NCBI RefSeq assembly: GCF_040372805.1
Contig: NZ_BAABWJ010000003.1
Coordinates: 186,001-250,000 of the forward strand
Length of the DNA: 64,000 nucleotides
Direction: 5' to 3'
Origin: Pseudoteredinibacter isoporae_A
GTDB taxonomy: Bacteria; Pseudomonadota; Gammaproteobacteria; Pseudomonadales; Cellvibrionaceae
Part shown: one piece after another, positions 7,170 to 15,463 of the stretch
How the letters are laid out: each line of letters starts with the position of its first letter
Position numbering within the stretch: position 1 is the stretch's first letter
Program-made: the position numbers and the translations under genes
The notes under the pieces: generated by a model
Database searches by the model: none
What the model was told of the DNA's origin: nothing
Seen by the model: the letters and a program-made list of their open reading frames with translations, nothing else

Positions 7170-9401
7170 ATCTCCAATCACGGTTTGCAAGGCGCGATCA
7201 AATAACTGACCATCATTCAGAACGGACAGGCGGCCATCTTTGATCGCCCAAGCCAAATCATCCAAGCCCAGCTCCAGTACTTTTTTACCTTGACGGCTGA
7301 CGAAAACATATCGTCCCACTGAAGGCAAAATCGCCGCCAGACGACAACGTTGACTGTTCCCGTCCTCAACCCATTGCAACCAGGCTCCCTGACTGAGTCG
7401 TCTCGCTTGGCGCATGGAAGGATCAGAAGGCGATAAGTTTTCTCGTGCAGGAAGTGCTTCTTCAAGCGCGGGTACTGACTCTTGCGAAGCATTGCTGTCA
7501 GCTGTCTCCGCCAGTTCTTCATCCGCCACCAGAATTTCGCTTTCCGCATTATCTGCACAGGCAAAATCCAGATCAGCACTGACATCCCTTCTGGGGCGCT
7601 GCTCACGAACATACACTTCAATGGCTTCAAACCAGGCGCGGCTTTGGAAGCTGTCCATACCGACATCGGCCAAATCGGATTCCATTTTCTGAACCAACAG
7701 CGCGAGCTCAGCCTCGCTGTTACTTTCAGTACAATTGCGCAGCAAGCTTGCCAATTGATCCGCCAAATCGAGCTTTTCACTCCAGGCGATACTGTCAGCG
7801 CCCTGCTTCAAATACACCATTTGAAGTACTCTTGCCCAAGCGTCCTTCAGCAAGGTCCGCCCAACCACGGGCAAACCTTCACACACGTTCTTCAGAACGT
7901 CATCAACGGCTGTTTTTGCTTGAGTAGCCAGCGCTTCTCCGCGGACCTGATCAACTGTTCTTTGGGCAACCAATTCCGCTCGGCGTTGTTCCCGATCCAA
8001 AAATTTGCGCAACTGCTGATGCAATTCTGTAAAGATTGAGACATCGTCAACAAACTCATCCTGCACGCGTTGCACAATCATTTCGAGCTGCTGTAACAGC
8101 GCGTCTTGCTTACGTCGCTCTGCATCTTCAGGCTCTTCCCAGCCCAGGGCGCATCGAGCCATCTCGTTCAGGAGTTGCCGGGCCGGGTGGCTGCCCGCCT
8201 GTAAAAATGCCGCATCGGCCAGGGCGACTTTCAGCAGAGGAATTTGCATGCGCGACAAGACTGCGCGCATCGCAGATGCCAGGTTCGGATCTTCCCATAT
8301 GTATTCAAACAACATATGAACAAGGTTAATGATATTTCGATCCAACTGGGAAACATGTCCCTGACTCATCAACAACTGAGACAGCTTTTCACTGAGTGCT
8401 CTGGAATCCTCTTGGGTTTGCAATGCCATATTGGCCTGCTGCCCTTGAAAGCCCGCCAGAATCTGTCCCAGTTGCTGAGTGCTCAGACTGCTTTCTTCGA
8501 TTTTGCTGTTAAGCGTGGGAATCAAAGCAGTATCGTCATCCATCAACTGATGCAATTCGCCGAGCGCCTGCCCTTGTACTTGCGTATCGTGGCGAACACG
8601 CGTGCGCCGGGTATTTAATTTGGCGCGACGCTCCCGGCTAATCTGACGTTGTAAATCCGGTAACACTCCCTGCTCAGCCATTCGCTGGTTTAATAACGCA
8701 TAGGCGTTACCAAGCTGCTGCAAAACACTCCGCTCGAATATTTTCAACAGAAGTAATTTGATTTTAATGGTAATGGACAATGCATCGAGCTGATCGGCAA
8801 AACACTGGGTCAGTTTCTCAACATCGCAGGGCAAGCGACTCGCATTGTCTTCGCCTTTTTTGCCCAACAAATGAAAACAACGGCGCCATAGGTGATCCAG
8901 GTTCTGTTGGTGCTGCTGGCGATGGGCAGTGACCATAGACTTGATCGCCACTTCTTCTTCAAAGGCTTCTTCCGAAACCAATTGCACATCATCAGCACAT
9001 AAATCTTCATTGTCGTATACGCTCAAGCGACCAGCTTGAGCCACCGAACTGCGCTGCAATTCAACAAAGGAATTACGGAGAGTTTCAAACAAGGATTGCG
9101 CCAGACTGGTCTTGGCCATACGCAAGGTGCGCATGGCTTCGAAGTAGCCATTCTGCTCCAGATTACTGCTGGCGATTTCCGCTCGCTCAAACAAGGCGTC
9201 ATCGGATTGATTGAAGAACTGGCTCGCGCCCTGCTGAAGCACTTTTGACAACAGCAGATGAACGGCCTGAATTCCTCTCGGCAACTGACTTACCGGTTTA
9301 TGAACCGGATCTTCAAGCGCCTGCTTATTACGCAGCTTCGGCGGAGCCGTGCTGGGTTTAGCCGCCTTGAGAGGAATGACATTGTCTTTGCTGTTAACCA
9401 T
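7149..9401 (-). CDS. DUF1631 family protein
   Basis: A 750-residue soluble, mostly helical protein with long glutamine- and leucine-rich stretches, matching the length and composition of DUF1631 proteins of Gammaproteobacteria. No catalytic motif, signal peptide or membrane segment is visible. A low-complexity acidic linker (around residues 610-660) separates the helical body from a C-terminal domain containing GAWLQWVEDGNSQRCRLA and YVFVSRQGKK, which has the look of a small beta-barrel such as PilZ; that resemblance is an inference. Related genes often sit near an aspartic protease and nadC, as here. The function is unknown. Confidence 0.8.
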   Translation of the reverse strand: MVNSKDNVIPLKAAKPSTAPPKLRNKQALEDPVHKPVSQLPRGIQAVHLLLSKVLQQGASQFFNQSDDALFERAEIASSNLEQNGYFEAMRTLRMAKTSLAQSLFETLRNSFVELQRSSVAQAGRLSVYDNEDLCADDVQLVSEEAFEEEVAIKSMVTAHRQQHQQNLDHLWRRCFHLLGKKGEDNASRLPCDVEKLTQCFADQLDALSITIKIKLLLLKIFERSVLQQLGNAYALLNQRMAEQGVLPDLQRQISRERRAKLNTRRTRVRHDTQVQGQALGELHQLMDDDTALIPTLNSKIEESSLSTQQLGQILAGFQGQQANMALQTQEDSRALSEKLSQLLMSQGHVSQLDRNIINLVHMLFEYIWEDPNLASAMRAVLSRMQIPLLKVALADAAFLQAGSHPARQLLNEMARCALGWEEPEDAERRKQDALLQQLEMIVQRVQDEFVDDVSIFTELHQQLRKFLDREQRRAELVAQRTVDQVRGEALATQAKTAVDDVLKNVCEGLPVVGRTLLKDAWARVLQMVYLKQGADSIAWSEKLDLADQLASLLRNCTESNSEAELALLVQKMESDLADVGMDSFQSRAWFEAIEVYVREQRPRRDVSADLDFACADNAESEILVADEELAETADSNASQESVPALEEALPARENLSPSDPSMRQARRLSQGAWLQWVEDGNSQRCRLAAILPSVGRYVFVSRQGKKVLELGLDDLAWAIKDGRLSVLNDGQLFDRALQTVIGDMRRRKQ

Positions 9402-9609
9402 AAATCACAGAACCTGGTAGGCAGTCCATGAGTGAATACAACTTCGCCCAGTCAATGCGACAGACGAATCAGCAGAAGCTTCCTGTGCCCCACCAACTAA
9501 GATAATAGTCTTAATTTATTCCCAATTGGGCATAAAAACGACGTACTGTTAGAATGAATGATAATAATTTGATGTAAAGCACGCTTTCGGCGCTATAAGA
9601 TCACACTTT

Positions 9610-9637
9610 GCTGGCAGCTGCTTTACTGCTGGCAGCT
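9610..9637. repeat. short direct repeat upstream of the aspartic protease gene
   Basis: GCTGGCAGCT occurs twice, 18 nt apart, each copy containing the palindrome AGCTGCCAGC/GCTGGCAGCT only in part. It lies in the 294-nt divergent region between DUF1631 and the protease; no other clear element is visible there. Confidence 0.3.
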
Positions 9638-9695
9638 CAATCAACAATATACCCTTTTGCTTTTGGGAAGCCTTTTACCCTCGGAGGACATCAGA

Positions 9696-10214
9696 ATGGA
9701 CGATAGCGCGAAAATGGGACGTGGCATGATGTACCTGGCCTGGTTGACCGTCCTGGCGCTGCTCAGCTTCGGCTTTAACCACTGGCTCGATAAACGGGAT
9801 GAAGAACGCTACCAACCGTTCAGTGAAAGAGAAGGCGAAGTCGTTCGCGTGGATATTCAGGGGAACCGACAGGGCCATTATCTGAGTCAGGGCCGGGTCA
9901 ACGGTCAGGAAGTCCGCTTTCTGCTGGATACCGGGGCCACACTGGTGGCCGTCCCCGAAGCTCTGGCTCGTAAATTAGGCATGAAAAAAGGACAAGCCGG
10001 ATACGCTGAAACCGCCAACGGCCGCTCTCGCGTTTACATGAGTCGAATCGAGCGCTTGGAACTGGGCGAAATACGCCTGAGCAATGTGGCCGCCAGCATT
10101 TCGACCGGAATGGAAGGGAATGAAATTCTATTGGGAATGAGCGCCCTCGGGCAGCTGGAATTCAGTCAGCAAGGCCGAACCCTGAGTCTACGACAACATC
10201 GCGCCACTCCATAG
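9696..10214 (+). CDS. membrane-anchored retropepsin-like aspartic protease (TIGR02281 family)
   Basis: A 172-residue protein with one N-terminal membrane segment (residues about 10-25, YLAWLTVLALLSFGF) and a periplasmic single-lobe aspartic protease domain. The catalytic loop is VRFLLDTGATLVAVPE, with DTGA as the active-site signature, and a distal hydrophobic-glycine element (ILLGMSALGQLEF) completes the retropepsin fold; such enzymes act as dimers. The frame is open upstream to a TTG at 9657, but the GGAGG site 8 nt before the ATG at 9696 fixes the start. It precedes nadC by about 100 nt. Confidence 0.88.
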   Translation: MDDSAKMGRGMMYLAWLTVLALLSFGFNHWLDKRDEERYQPFSEREGEVVRVDIQGNRQGHYLSQGRVNGQEVRFLLDTGATLVAVPEALARKLGMKKGQAGYAETANGRSRVYMSRIERLELGEIRLSNVAASISTGMEGNEILLGMSALGQLEFSQQGRTLSLRQHRATP

Positions 10215-10275
10215 ACTCACCACGCGTATTCCAAGATACCTGCCTCTACCACAGCGCATTTTGGCGGCTTAGCTA

Positions 10276-10284
10276 TGGTACAAT
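10276..10284 (+). promoter_or_regulatory. extended -10 promoter element for nadC
   Basis: TGGTACAAT matches the extended -10 pattern (TG, one base, then a 5 of 6 match to TATAAT). No good -35 is visible, as is usual for such promoters. The start codon follows about 32 nt downstream. Confidence 0.4.
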
Positions 10285-10316
10285 CGCGGCCTTTGGACTG
10301 TTAAAGAGAAGCCTCC

Positions 10317-11171
10317 ATGGAGCTATCCGCGCTCACCGACGAAATTCGCCGCAATGTCGCTGCGGCCCTGAAAGAAGACATCGGCGATGGTGATGTCACC
10401 GCCGCTCTGATCCCCGCGTCACAAAACGCCAATGCCCGAGTCATCACTCGCGAGGACTGCGTGGTCTGCGGTACCGCCTGGGTGAATGAAGTCTTCCGTC
10501 AACTTGACCCCGACGTTCAGATTGAATGGCATGTAAAAGATGGAGACCAAGTCAAGGCGGACAACCTTCTCTACACACTGAGCGGCTCCGCACGCAGTCT
10601 ACTGACCGGAGAGCGAGCGGCTTTGAATTTTCTGCAGCTGCTCTCTGGCACGGCCACGGCTTGTCAGAGCTATGCTCGATTGGTCTCACACACCCCTGTT
10701 CAAATTCTGGATACCCGTAAAACCATCCCGGGTTTACGCCTGGCCCAAAAATACGCGGTCAGCCAGGGCGGCTGTCACAATCACCGAATCGGTTTATACG
10801 ACGCCTACTTGATCAAGGAAAACCACATCGCTGCTTGTGGCGGAATTGCCCAGGCGATTCAACAGGCCCAAACCAATCAACCCGGGAAAGCGGTGGAAGT
10901 AGAAGTCGAGTCCATGGATGAATTTCAGCAGGCCCTTGATGCCGGAGCGGACATCGTCATGCTCGATAACTTTGACAATGACATGTTGCGTAAGGCAGTG
11001 GCGTTGAACCAACAGCATCATCACCCGGCAAAACTGGAAGCCTCGGGAAACGTGAATCAAACCACGCTCGTGCCCATTGCCGAGACCGGTGTCGATTATA
11101 TTTCCATTGGTGCACTGACTAAGGACTGCAAAGCCGTTGATTTGTCCATGCGCCTGACCATGGCGAGCTGA
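10317..11171 (+). CDS. nadC: nicotinate-nucleotide pyrophosphorylase (quinolinate phosphoribosyltransferase)
   Basis: A 284-residue enzyme converting quinolinate and PRPP to nicotinate mononucleotide, CO2 and pyrophosphate in de novo NAD synthesis. The phosphate/PRPP-binding blocks are clear: LLTGERAALNFLQLLSGTAT, DTRKTIPGLRLAQKYAV, and GGCHNHRIGLYDAYLIKENH, followed by EVEVESMDE and the DIVMLDNFD barrel strand. Length and order are normal for the family. It is a cytosolic homodimer by family knowledge. Confidence 0.97.
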   Translation: MELSALTDEIRRNVAAALKEDIGDGDVTAALIPASQNANARVITREDCVVCGTAWVNEVFRQLDPDVQIEWHVKDGDQVKADNLLYTLSGSARSLLTGERAALNFLQLLSGTATACQSYARLVSHTPVQILDTRKTIPGLRLAQKYAVSQGGCHNHRIGLYDAYLIKENHIAACGGIAQAIQQAQTNQPGKAVEVEVESMDEFQQALDAGADIVMLDNFDNDMLRKAVALNQQHHHPAKLEASGNVNQTTLVPIAETGVDYISIGALTKDCKAVDLSMRLTMAS

Positions 11172-11183
11172 GTTTCTCACCAA

Positions 11184-11211
11184 TAAAAAACGGGCTGCAG
11201 ATTGCAGCCCG
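11184..11211 (-). terminator. intrinsic terminator of the chemoreceptor gene
   Basis: CGGGCTGCA and TGCAGCCCG form a 9-bp stem with a 3-nt loop. On the minus strand the stem is followed by a run of six T residues, so it ends the chemoreceptor transcript about 30 nt after its stop; it may also slow convergent nadC readthrough. Confidence 0.85.
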
Positions 11212-11241
11212 TCGACATTTCATGCAAGACATCCCCAAGCA

Positions 11242-12834
11242 CTACAGCGTAAAGCGACCCACCAATTCGTTCAGGCGGGAAACCGAACAGCTCAAGTCAG
11301 CTGCGGTTTGTTTGGTTTCGGTAGAGCCCTGTTGAACAGCCGAGCCCAAAATAGAAAACTCCTCAACCTGCCCCTGAATACGGCTGGCGTTTTGGCTGGC
11401 TCCGGTATTCAGTTCCGCAACCACACGGCTTGACTCGCTTAAATCCAGAATGGTTTCCTGAATCTGATTTAGCGTTGAAACCGTTTGTTGCGCCATGTGC
11501 GCAGATTGCTCGGCCTGTTTGGAATTATTCTCCATGGAATGAACGACACCACTAATGGCATTCACCAAGGCCGTGAGCATGCTATTAATTTCTTCTGTCG
11601 ACTGTTGTGTGCGATTGGCGAGAGTTCGAACCTCGTCGGCAACCACCGCAAAGCCACGCCCGGATTCCCCTGCTCGCGCCGCTTCAATCGCCGCATTCAA
11701 AGCCAGTAGATTGGTTTGCTCGGCAATTTCTGCAATCGTGCCAACCACACTGGACACCTGATCCCCAGTGCTGCGCAACTCAGAGAGCTGCTGGGAAGAT
11801 ACTTCAATATCCTGTGCCAAACGCACGACACTGCCCGCGGTTTCGCGAACTTGCTCCGCGCCATTTTCAACCGCCTTTGAGCCATTTTGCGCGGCTTTAT
11901 AACTTTCTTCCGAGCGATGAAGCCCCTCCTCTACAGAACCATGCAAATCTCTCATCCGATCATTGAGCTGCTCAATTTCCGTATTCAATTGAACAACCTG
12001 CTGATCGGTATTTCCCGAATGACTTTGCATGTCTTCAGATGCTGAGGCGACGCCTCGACTGACATTCTGCACATCGGCCAGAGCCGACTTCACACTGCTG
12101 AGTAAATTGTTAACGCTGGACGATGCGGTGCTGATCTCGTCGGAACCGGATATAGGCAACTGTGTCCGCAAATCCAATTCTTCCGCCACAAGCGTTAGCT
12201 TATTGGCAAGATCAGAGATTGGTTTTGAGATGGTCCTGCGGCTGAACCAGAATGCACCAATGGCGACACCGGTAATCGCCAGTAACATCAACAAGACCAA
12301 GTTAGTAATGGCGCTGATGTCATCTCGAATCATGCCCGCGCTGTCATTGGCCTCGCGTTCCAACGTGGTTTTAATGGTTCGCAAATCGGCATGAGTAGCG
12401 TCCCTTTCCGACTGCAGCTCAGCAAGTGTGTCACGGGCACCATCCCAATCAACACTCTCCGCAGACATGGTGTCCAACAGCTGCTGGGAAATATTGTCGA
12501 GCATCGCCACATGTTGAAGCATCGCTTTGCTGTCTTGACGCAATGCCGGTACTGTCAGTGCTTTTTCAATCGCGCGCGAGCTGTCATCCAACTGAGATTG
12601 AAATTGAGCGCTGTCGATACTGGTGCTGTAAAAGGCGTAAGCCGCGATCAGCAGTTTATCCACTTGCTGACCCAACTGCTCAATCGCTGACACAGCAGGC
12701 AAAGTATCATCCACAAAACGCTCGGTCCGCATACCAACACTGTTGGTATTCGAAAATAGAAAAATAGCAGCAACTGCACTCACCAACAGAACCGCCAGAT
12801 AACCCAGCAAGGCTTTCATACTGATCGAATTCAC
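11242..12834 (-). CDS. methyl-accepting chemotaxis protein
   Basis: A 530-residue transmembrane chemoreceptor. TM1 is at residues about 7-27, then a roughly 150-residue periplasmic, helix-rich (four-helix-bundle type) ligand domain, TM2 near residues 180-198, a HAMP linker, and a long cytoplasmic coiled coil. The signalling tip (EIAEQTNLLALNAAIEAARA, then GESGRGFAVVADEVRTLANR) is intact. There is no C-terminal CheR-docking pentapeptide. The GTG start has an AGGAG site 6 nt ahead, so GTG rather than the later Met6 is chosen. The ligand is unknown. A FliA-type promoter lies upstream. Confidence 0.93.
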   Translation of the reverse strand: MNSISMKALLGYLAVLLVSAVAAIFLFSNTNSVGMRTERFVDDTLPAVSAIEQLGQQVDKLLIAAYAFYSTSIDSAQFQSQLDDSSRAIEKALTVPALRQDSKAMLQHVAMLDNISQQLLDTMSAESVDWDGARDTLAELQSERDATHADLRTIKTTLEREANDSAGMIRDDISAITNLVLLMLLAITGVAIGAFWFSRRTISKPISDLANKLTLVAEELDLRTQLPISGSDEISTASSSVNNLLSSVKSALADVQNVSRGVASASEDMQSHSGNTDQQVVQLNTEIEQLNDRMRDLHGSVEEGLHRSEESYKAAQNGSKAVENGAEQVRETAGSVVRLAQDIEVSSQQLSELRSTGDQVSSVVGTIAEIAEQTNLLALNAAIEAARAGESGRGFAVVADEVRTLANRTQQSTEEINSMLTALVNAISGVVHSMENNSKQAEQSAHMAQQTVSTLNQIQETILDLSESSRVVAELNTGASQNASRIQGQVEEFSILGSAVQQGSTETKQTAADLSCSVSRLNELVGRFTL

Positions 12835-12913
12835 AATAGACTCCTAATATAACGACAGCCTTCCTTTTGGCTACGGGTGTTTTACTCATTGCCCCAAACA
12901 TCCCTCGCAGGCA

Positions 12914-12940
12914 GTATCGGCCCAACGGGGATTTTCTATA
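12914..12940 (-). promoter_or_regulatory. sigma-28 (FliA)-like promoter of the chemoreceptor gene
   Basis: On the minus strand GCCGATAC (7 of 8 to the FliA -10 GCCGATAA) is preceded, at exactly 15 nt, by TATA (3 of 4 to TAAA). A start near 12907 gives a leader of about 70 nt. Control by the flagellar sigma factor is expected for an orphan chemoreceptor. Confidence 0.5.
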
Positions 12941-12971
12941 GTTACTTTACGATTTAAGGGTTAAATTCAAT

Positions 12972-13985
12972 ATGCCTAATACGATGCGTCATGCTCTGCT
13001 TTCCCTCGTTTGTATACTTGGTTTCACAGCGAATTCGACTGCGGCCGAATCAACCGTTGCCATCGTGATTCACGGCGGCGCCGGCAATATCAAAGCGGCC
13101 AATCTCAGCCCCGAACAAGAATCGAAATATCAGGCGAAATTGCAAGAAGCCCGAGACCGCGCCTACGAACTTCTGGCCAATGGAGGCAAAAGCATCGACG
13201 CCGTTGTTCTGGCCATCACCATCTTGGAAGACTCTCCTCTGTTTAATGCTGGCAAGGGAGCAGTTTACAACTTTGAAGGCGAGCACGACCTCGATGCGTC
13301 TATTATGGAAGGCAAACAACAGCAGGCGGGCGCCATTGCGGGCGTACAGACCATTAAGAACCCCATCAAACTGGCACGCGCGGTGATGGAAAAATCCGAA
13401 CACGTTTTTCTATCTGGCCGAGGTGCCGAAGCATTCGCTCAACAGGAAAATCTGGAACAGGTCGACAATAGCTATTTCAATACCCAGCGCCGCTTTCAGT
13501 CTCTGCAAAAAGCCAAGCAGGCTCTGCTGAAAACCAGCTGGAATGACATGGATCGAAATACCGACATCGATTACAAGATGGGCACAGTGGGCGCGGTTGC
13601 ACTTGACCAGCATGGCGATATCGTTGCCGGTACCTCCACGGGAGGGCGCACCGCTAAGCGCTTTGGTCGCATTGGCGACTCTCCCGTCATCGGTGCAGGC
13701 ACTTGGGCCGATAACCAGAGCTGCGGTGTCTCGGCCACCGGTCACGGAGAGTTCTTCATTCGCTTCAATGTCGCCGCCGATATTTGCGCTCGCGTAAAAT
13801 ACCAAGGACTGTCGATCCAGGAAGCCGCAGACAAAGTGATCAAAGAAGAACTGGCTGGCATCAAAGGCAGTGGCGGCGTGATTGTTATGGATCGCCAGGG
13901 CAACGTTGCTTACTCTTACAACAGCAAAGGCATGTATCGCGCCTACAAGCGCAACGACAAAGATCAGCACGTAGGCATTTATTAG
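12972..13985 (+). CDS. isoaspartyl peptidase/L-asparaginase, plant-type Ntn hydrolase
   Basis: A 337-residue precursor with a Sec signal peptide (LLSLVCILGFTANSTAAE). The alpha segment starts VAIVIHGGAGNI and contains LNAGKGAVYN-like residues (LFNAGKGAVYNFEGEHDLDA). The autocleavage site before the nucleophilic threonine is in DYKMGTVGAVALD, with the TSTGG substrate loop (GTSTGGRTAKRFGRIGDSP) following. It hydrolyses beta-aspartyl dipeptides and asparagine. Periplasmic location is inferred from the signal peptide, as in several marine Gammaproteobacteria; the E. coli homologue lacks one. An internal Met5 is an alternative start. Confidence 0.9.
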   Translation: MPNTMRHALLSLVCILGFTANSTAAESTVAIVIHGGAGNIKAANLSPEQESKYQAKLQEARDRAYELLANGGKSIDAVVLAITILEDSPLFNAGKGAVYNFEGEHDLDASIMEGKQQQAGAIAGVQTIKNPIKLARAVMEKSEHVFLSGRGAEAFAQQENLEQVDNSYFNTQRRFQSLQKAKQALLKTSWNDMDRNTDIDYKMGTVGAVALDQHGDIVAGTSTGGRTAKRFGRIGDSPVIGAGTWADNQSCGVSATGHGEFFIRFNVAADICARVKYQGLSIQEAADKVIKEELAGIKGSGGVIVMDRQGNVAYSYNSKGMYRAYKRNDKDQHVGIY

Positions 13986-14072
13986 GCGTTTTGAGACAGA
14001 TCATCAGCCAGAGAATCGATATTAAAGCCGAGTGGCATCCGTGACCTTTTATTCGGCGGTCTGGCAATAGAC

Positions 14073-14107
14073 AAAAAAATAGCCCAGGCATTACGCACTG
14101 GGCTATG
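14073..14107 (-). terminator. intrinsic terminator of the oadGAB operon
   Basis: ATAGCCCAG and CTGGGCTAT make a perfect 9-bp stem with a 10-nt loop. On the minus strand it is followed by a run of seven T residues, placing it about 25 nt after the oadB stop. Confidence 0.85.
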
Positions 14108-14129
14108 TTGTCAGGGTATTTGGCGAAAC

Positions 14130-15446
14130 TTAGCCAGCCATACCCTGCACGATTGAGATCATCACACCCGCTGCCACAGCAGAACCGATAACACCGGCAA
14201 CGTTCGGGCCCATCGCATGCATCAACAGGAAGTTCTGAGAGTTATATTCCAGCCCCACCTTGTTGGATACGCGTGCCGCCATTGGCACAGCAGATACACC
14301 GGCGGAGCCAATCAGAGGGTTGATCTTATTGGTGCTGAATTTGTTCATCAATTTCGCCATCAACACGCCCATGGCCGTACCGATGCCGAAGGCCACAACA
14401 CCCAGCGCCATAATGCCGAGGGTCTTGGCGTCCAGGAAAACATCCGCCGCCAACTTGGAACCCACAGAGAGACCCAGGAAGATGGTGGTAATATTGATCA
14501 GAGCATTCTGAGCGGTGTCCGACAAGCGATCCACAACACCACACTCTTTCATCAAGTTACCGAAGCAGAACATGCCCAACAGCGGCGCCGCCGACGGCAG
14601 GAACAGTGCAACCGCAATCAATACAATGATTGGGAAGACGATTTTTTCGCGCTTGGATACATAACGCAATTGAGTCATCTTGATCTTGCGCTCTTCCTCG
14701 GTGGTCAAGGCCTTCATAATTGGCGGCTGAATCATCGGCACCAGAGCCATATAGGAATAAGCCGCTACCGCGATGGCTCCCAATAATTCTGGAGACAAAA
14801 GGGACGCAACGTAAATTGCGGTCGGGCCATCCGCGCCACCAATGATGCCAATGGCCGCAGCGTCAGCGATGGAGAAATCCATCCAACCCATAGCGCTCAT
14901 GCCCACAGCACCCATCACCGTCGCAAAGATACCAAACTGAGCTGCTGCCCCCAGGAAGATGGTACGAGGGTTAGCCAGCAATGGACCAAAGTCCGTCATG
15001 GCGCCCACACCCATAAAGATCAACAGTGGCGCGATCGTAGAGCCGATAGCCACCGAGTAGAACTTATACAGCATGCCACTTTCGTAACCCGCATTCGCTG
15101 CGATTTGCTGCGCCGCGAGAACTTGCTGAGCCGAAGCGTCTGACATGGCGGCTTTCACATCCGCGTAGCTTTCATAACTGGCGACCTGGAGTACGTCAGC
15201 AATAGCGGCCACCATTTCAGGGCCACCTGAAATCAAGGCGTTTTGAACCGCTGAATACGCCAGACCGGCGCCGGGAATGTTTGCCAGAATGCCGCCAAAA
15301 CCGATTGGGACCAGCAACAAAGGTTCGAAGTTTTTGCTAATGGCCAACCACAGCAACAGCAAGCCAATAGCGATCATGACGATCTGACCGGGGCCTTGAA
15401 ATTGGGCCAGGCCAGAATCGTTCCAAAGTCCGATTAAGCTTTCCAT
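14130..15446 (-). CDS. oadB: oxaloacetate decarboxylase beta subunit, Na+ pump
   Basis: A 438-residue, very hydrophobic inner-membrane protein. It couples decarboxylation of carboxybiotin to export of Na+. The family core motif GIIGGADGPTAIYVASLLSP carries the aspartate equivalent to the essential D203 of the Klebsiella enzyme, and the second half has NITTIFLGLSVGSKL and the SAGVSAVPMAARVSNKVG block. A GGAGG site lies 9 nt before the ATG. The 17-nt gap to oadA and the terminator after it show that it is the last gene of the operon. Confidence 0.96.
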   Translation of the reverse strand: MESLIGLWNDSGLAQFQGPGQIVMIAIGLLLLWLAISKNFEPLLLVPIGFGGILANIPGAGLAYSAVQNALISGGPEMVAAIADVLQVASYESYADVKAAMSDASAQQVLAAQQIAANAGYESGMLYKFYSVAIGSTIAPLLIFMGVGAMTDFGPLLANPRTIFLGAAAQFGIFATVMGAVGMSAMGWMDFSIADAAAIGIIGGADGPTAIYVASLLSPELLGAIAVAAYSYMALVPMIQPPIMKALTTEEERKIKMTQLRYVSKREKIVFPIIVLIAVALFLPSAAPLLGMFCFGNLMKECGVVDRLSDTAQNALINITTIFLGLSVGSKLAADVFLDAKTLGIMALGVVAFGIGTAMGVLMAKLMNKFSTNKINPLIGSAGVSAVPMAARVSNKVGLEYNSQNFLLMHAMGPNVAGVIGSAVAAGVMISIVQGMAG

Positions 15447-15463
15447 TTAGAATACCTCCGGAC

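Noticed and set aside
9553..9571. Possible Fur box around ATGATAAT upstream of the protease gene
   Set aside because: Only about 12 of 19 positions match the consensus, which is easily reached in AT-rich DNA, and no iron-related gene adjoins it.
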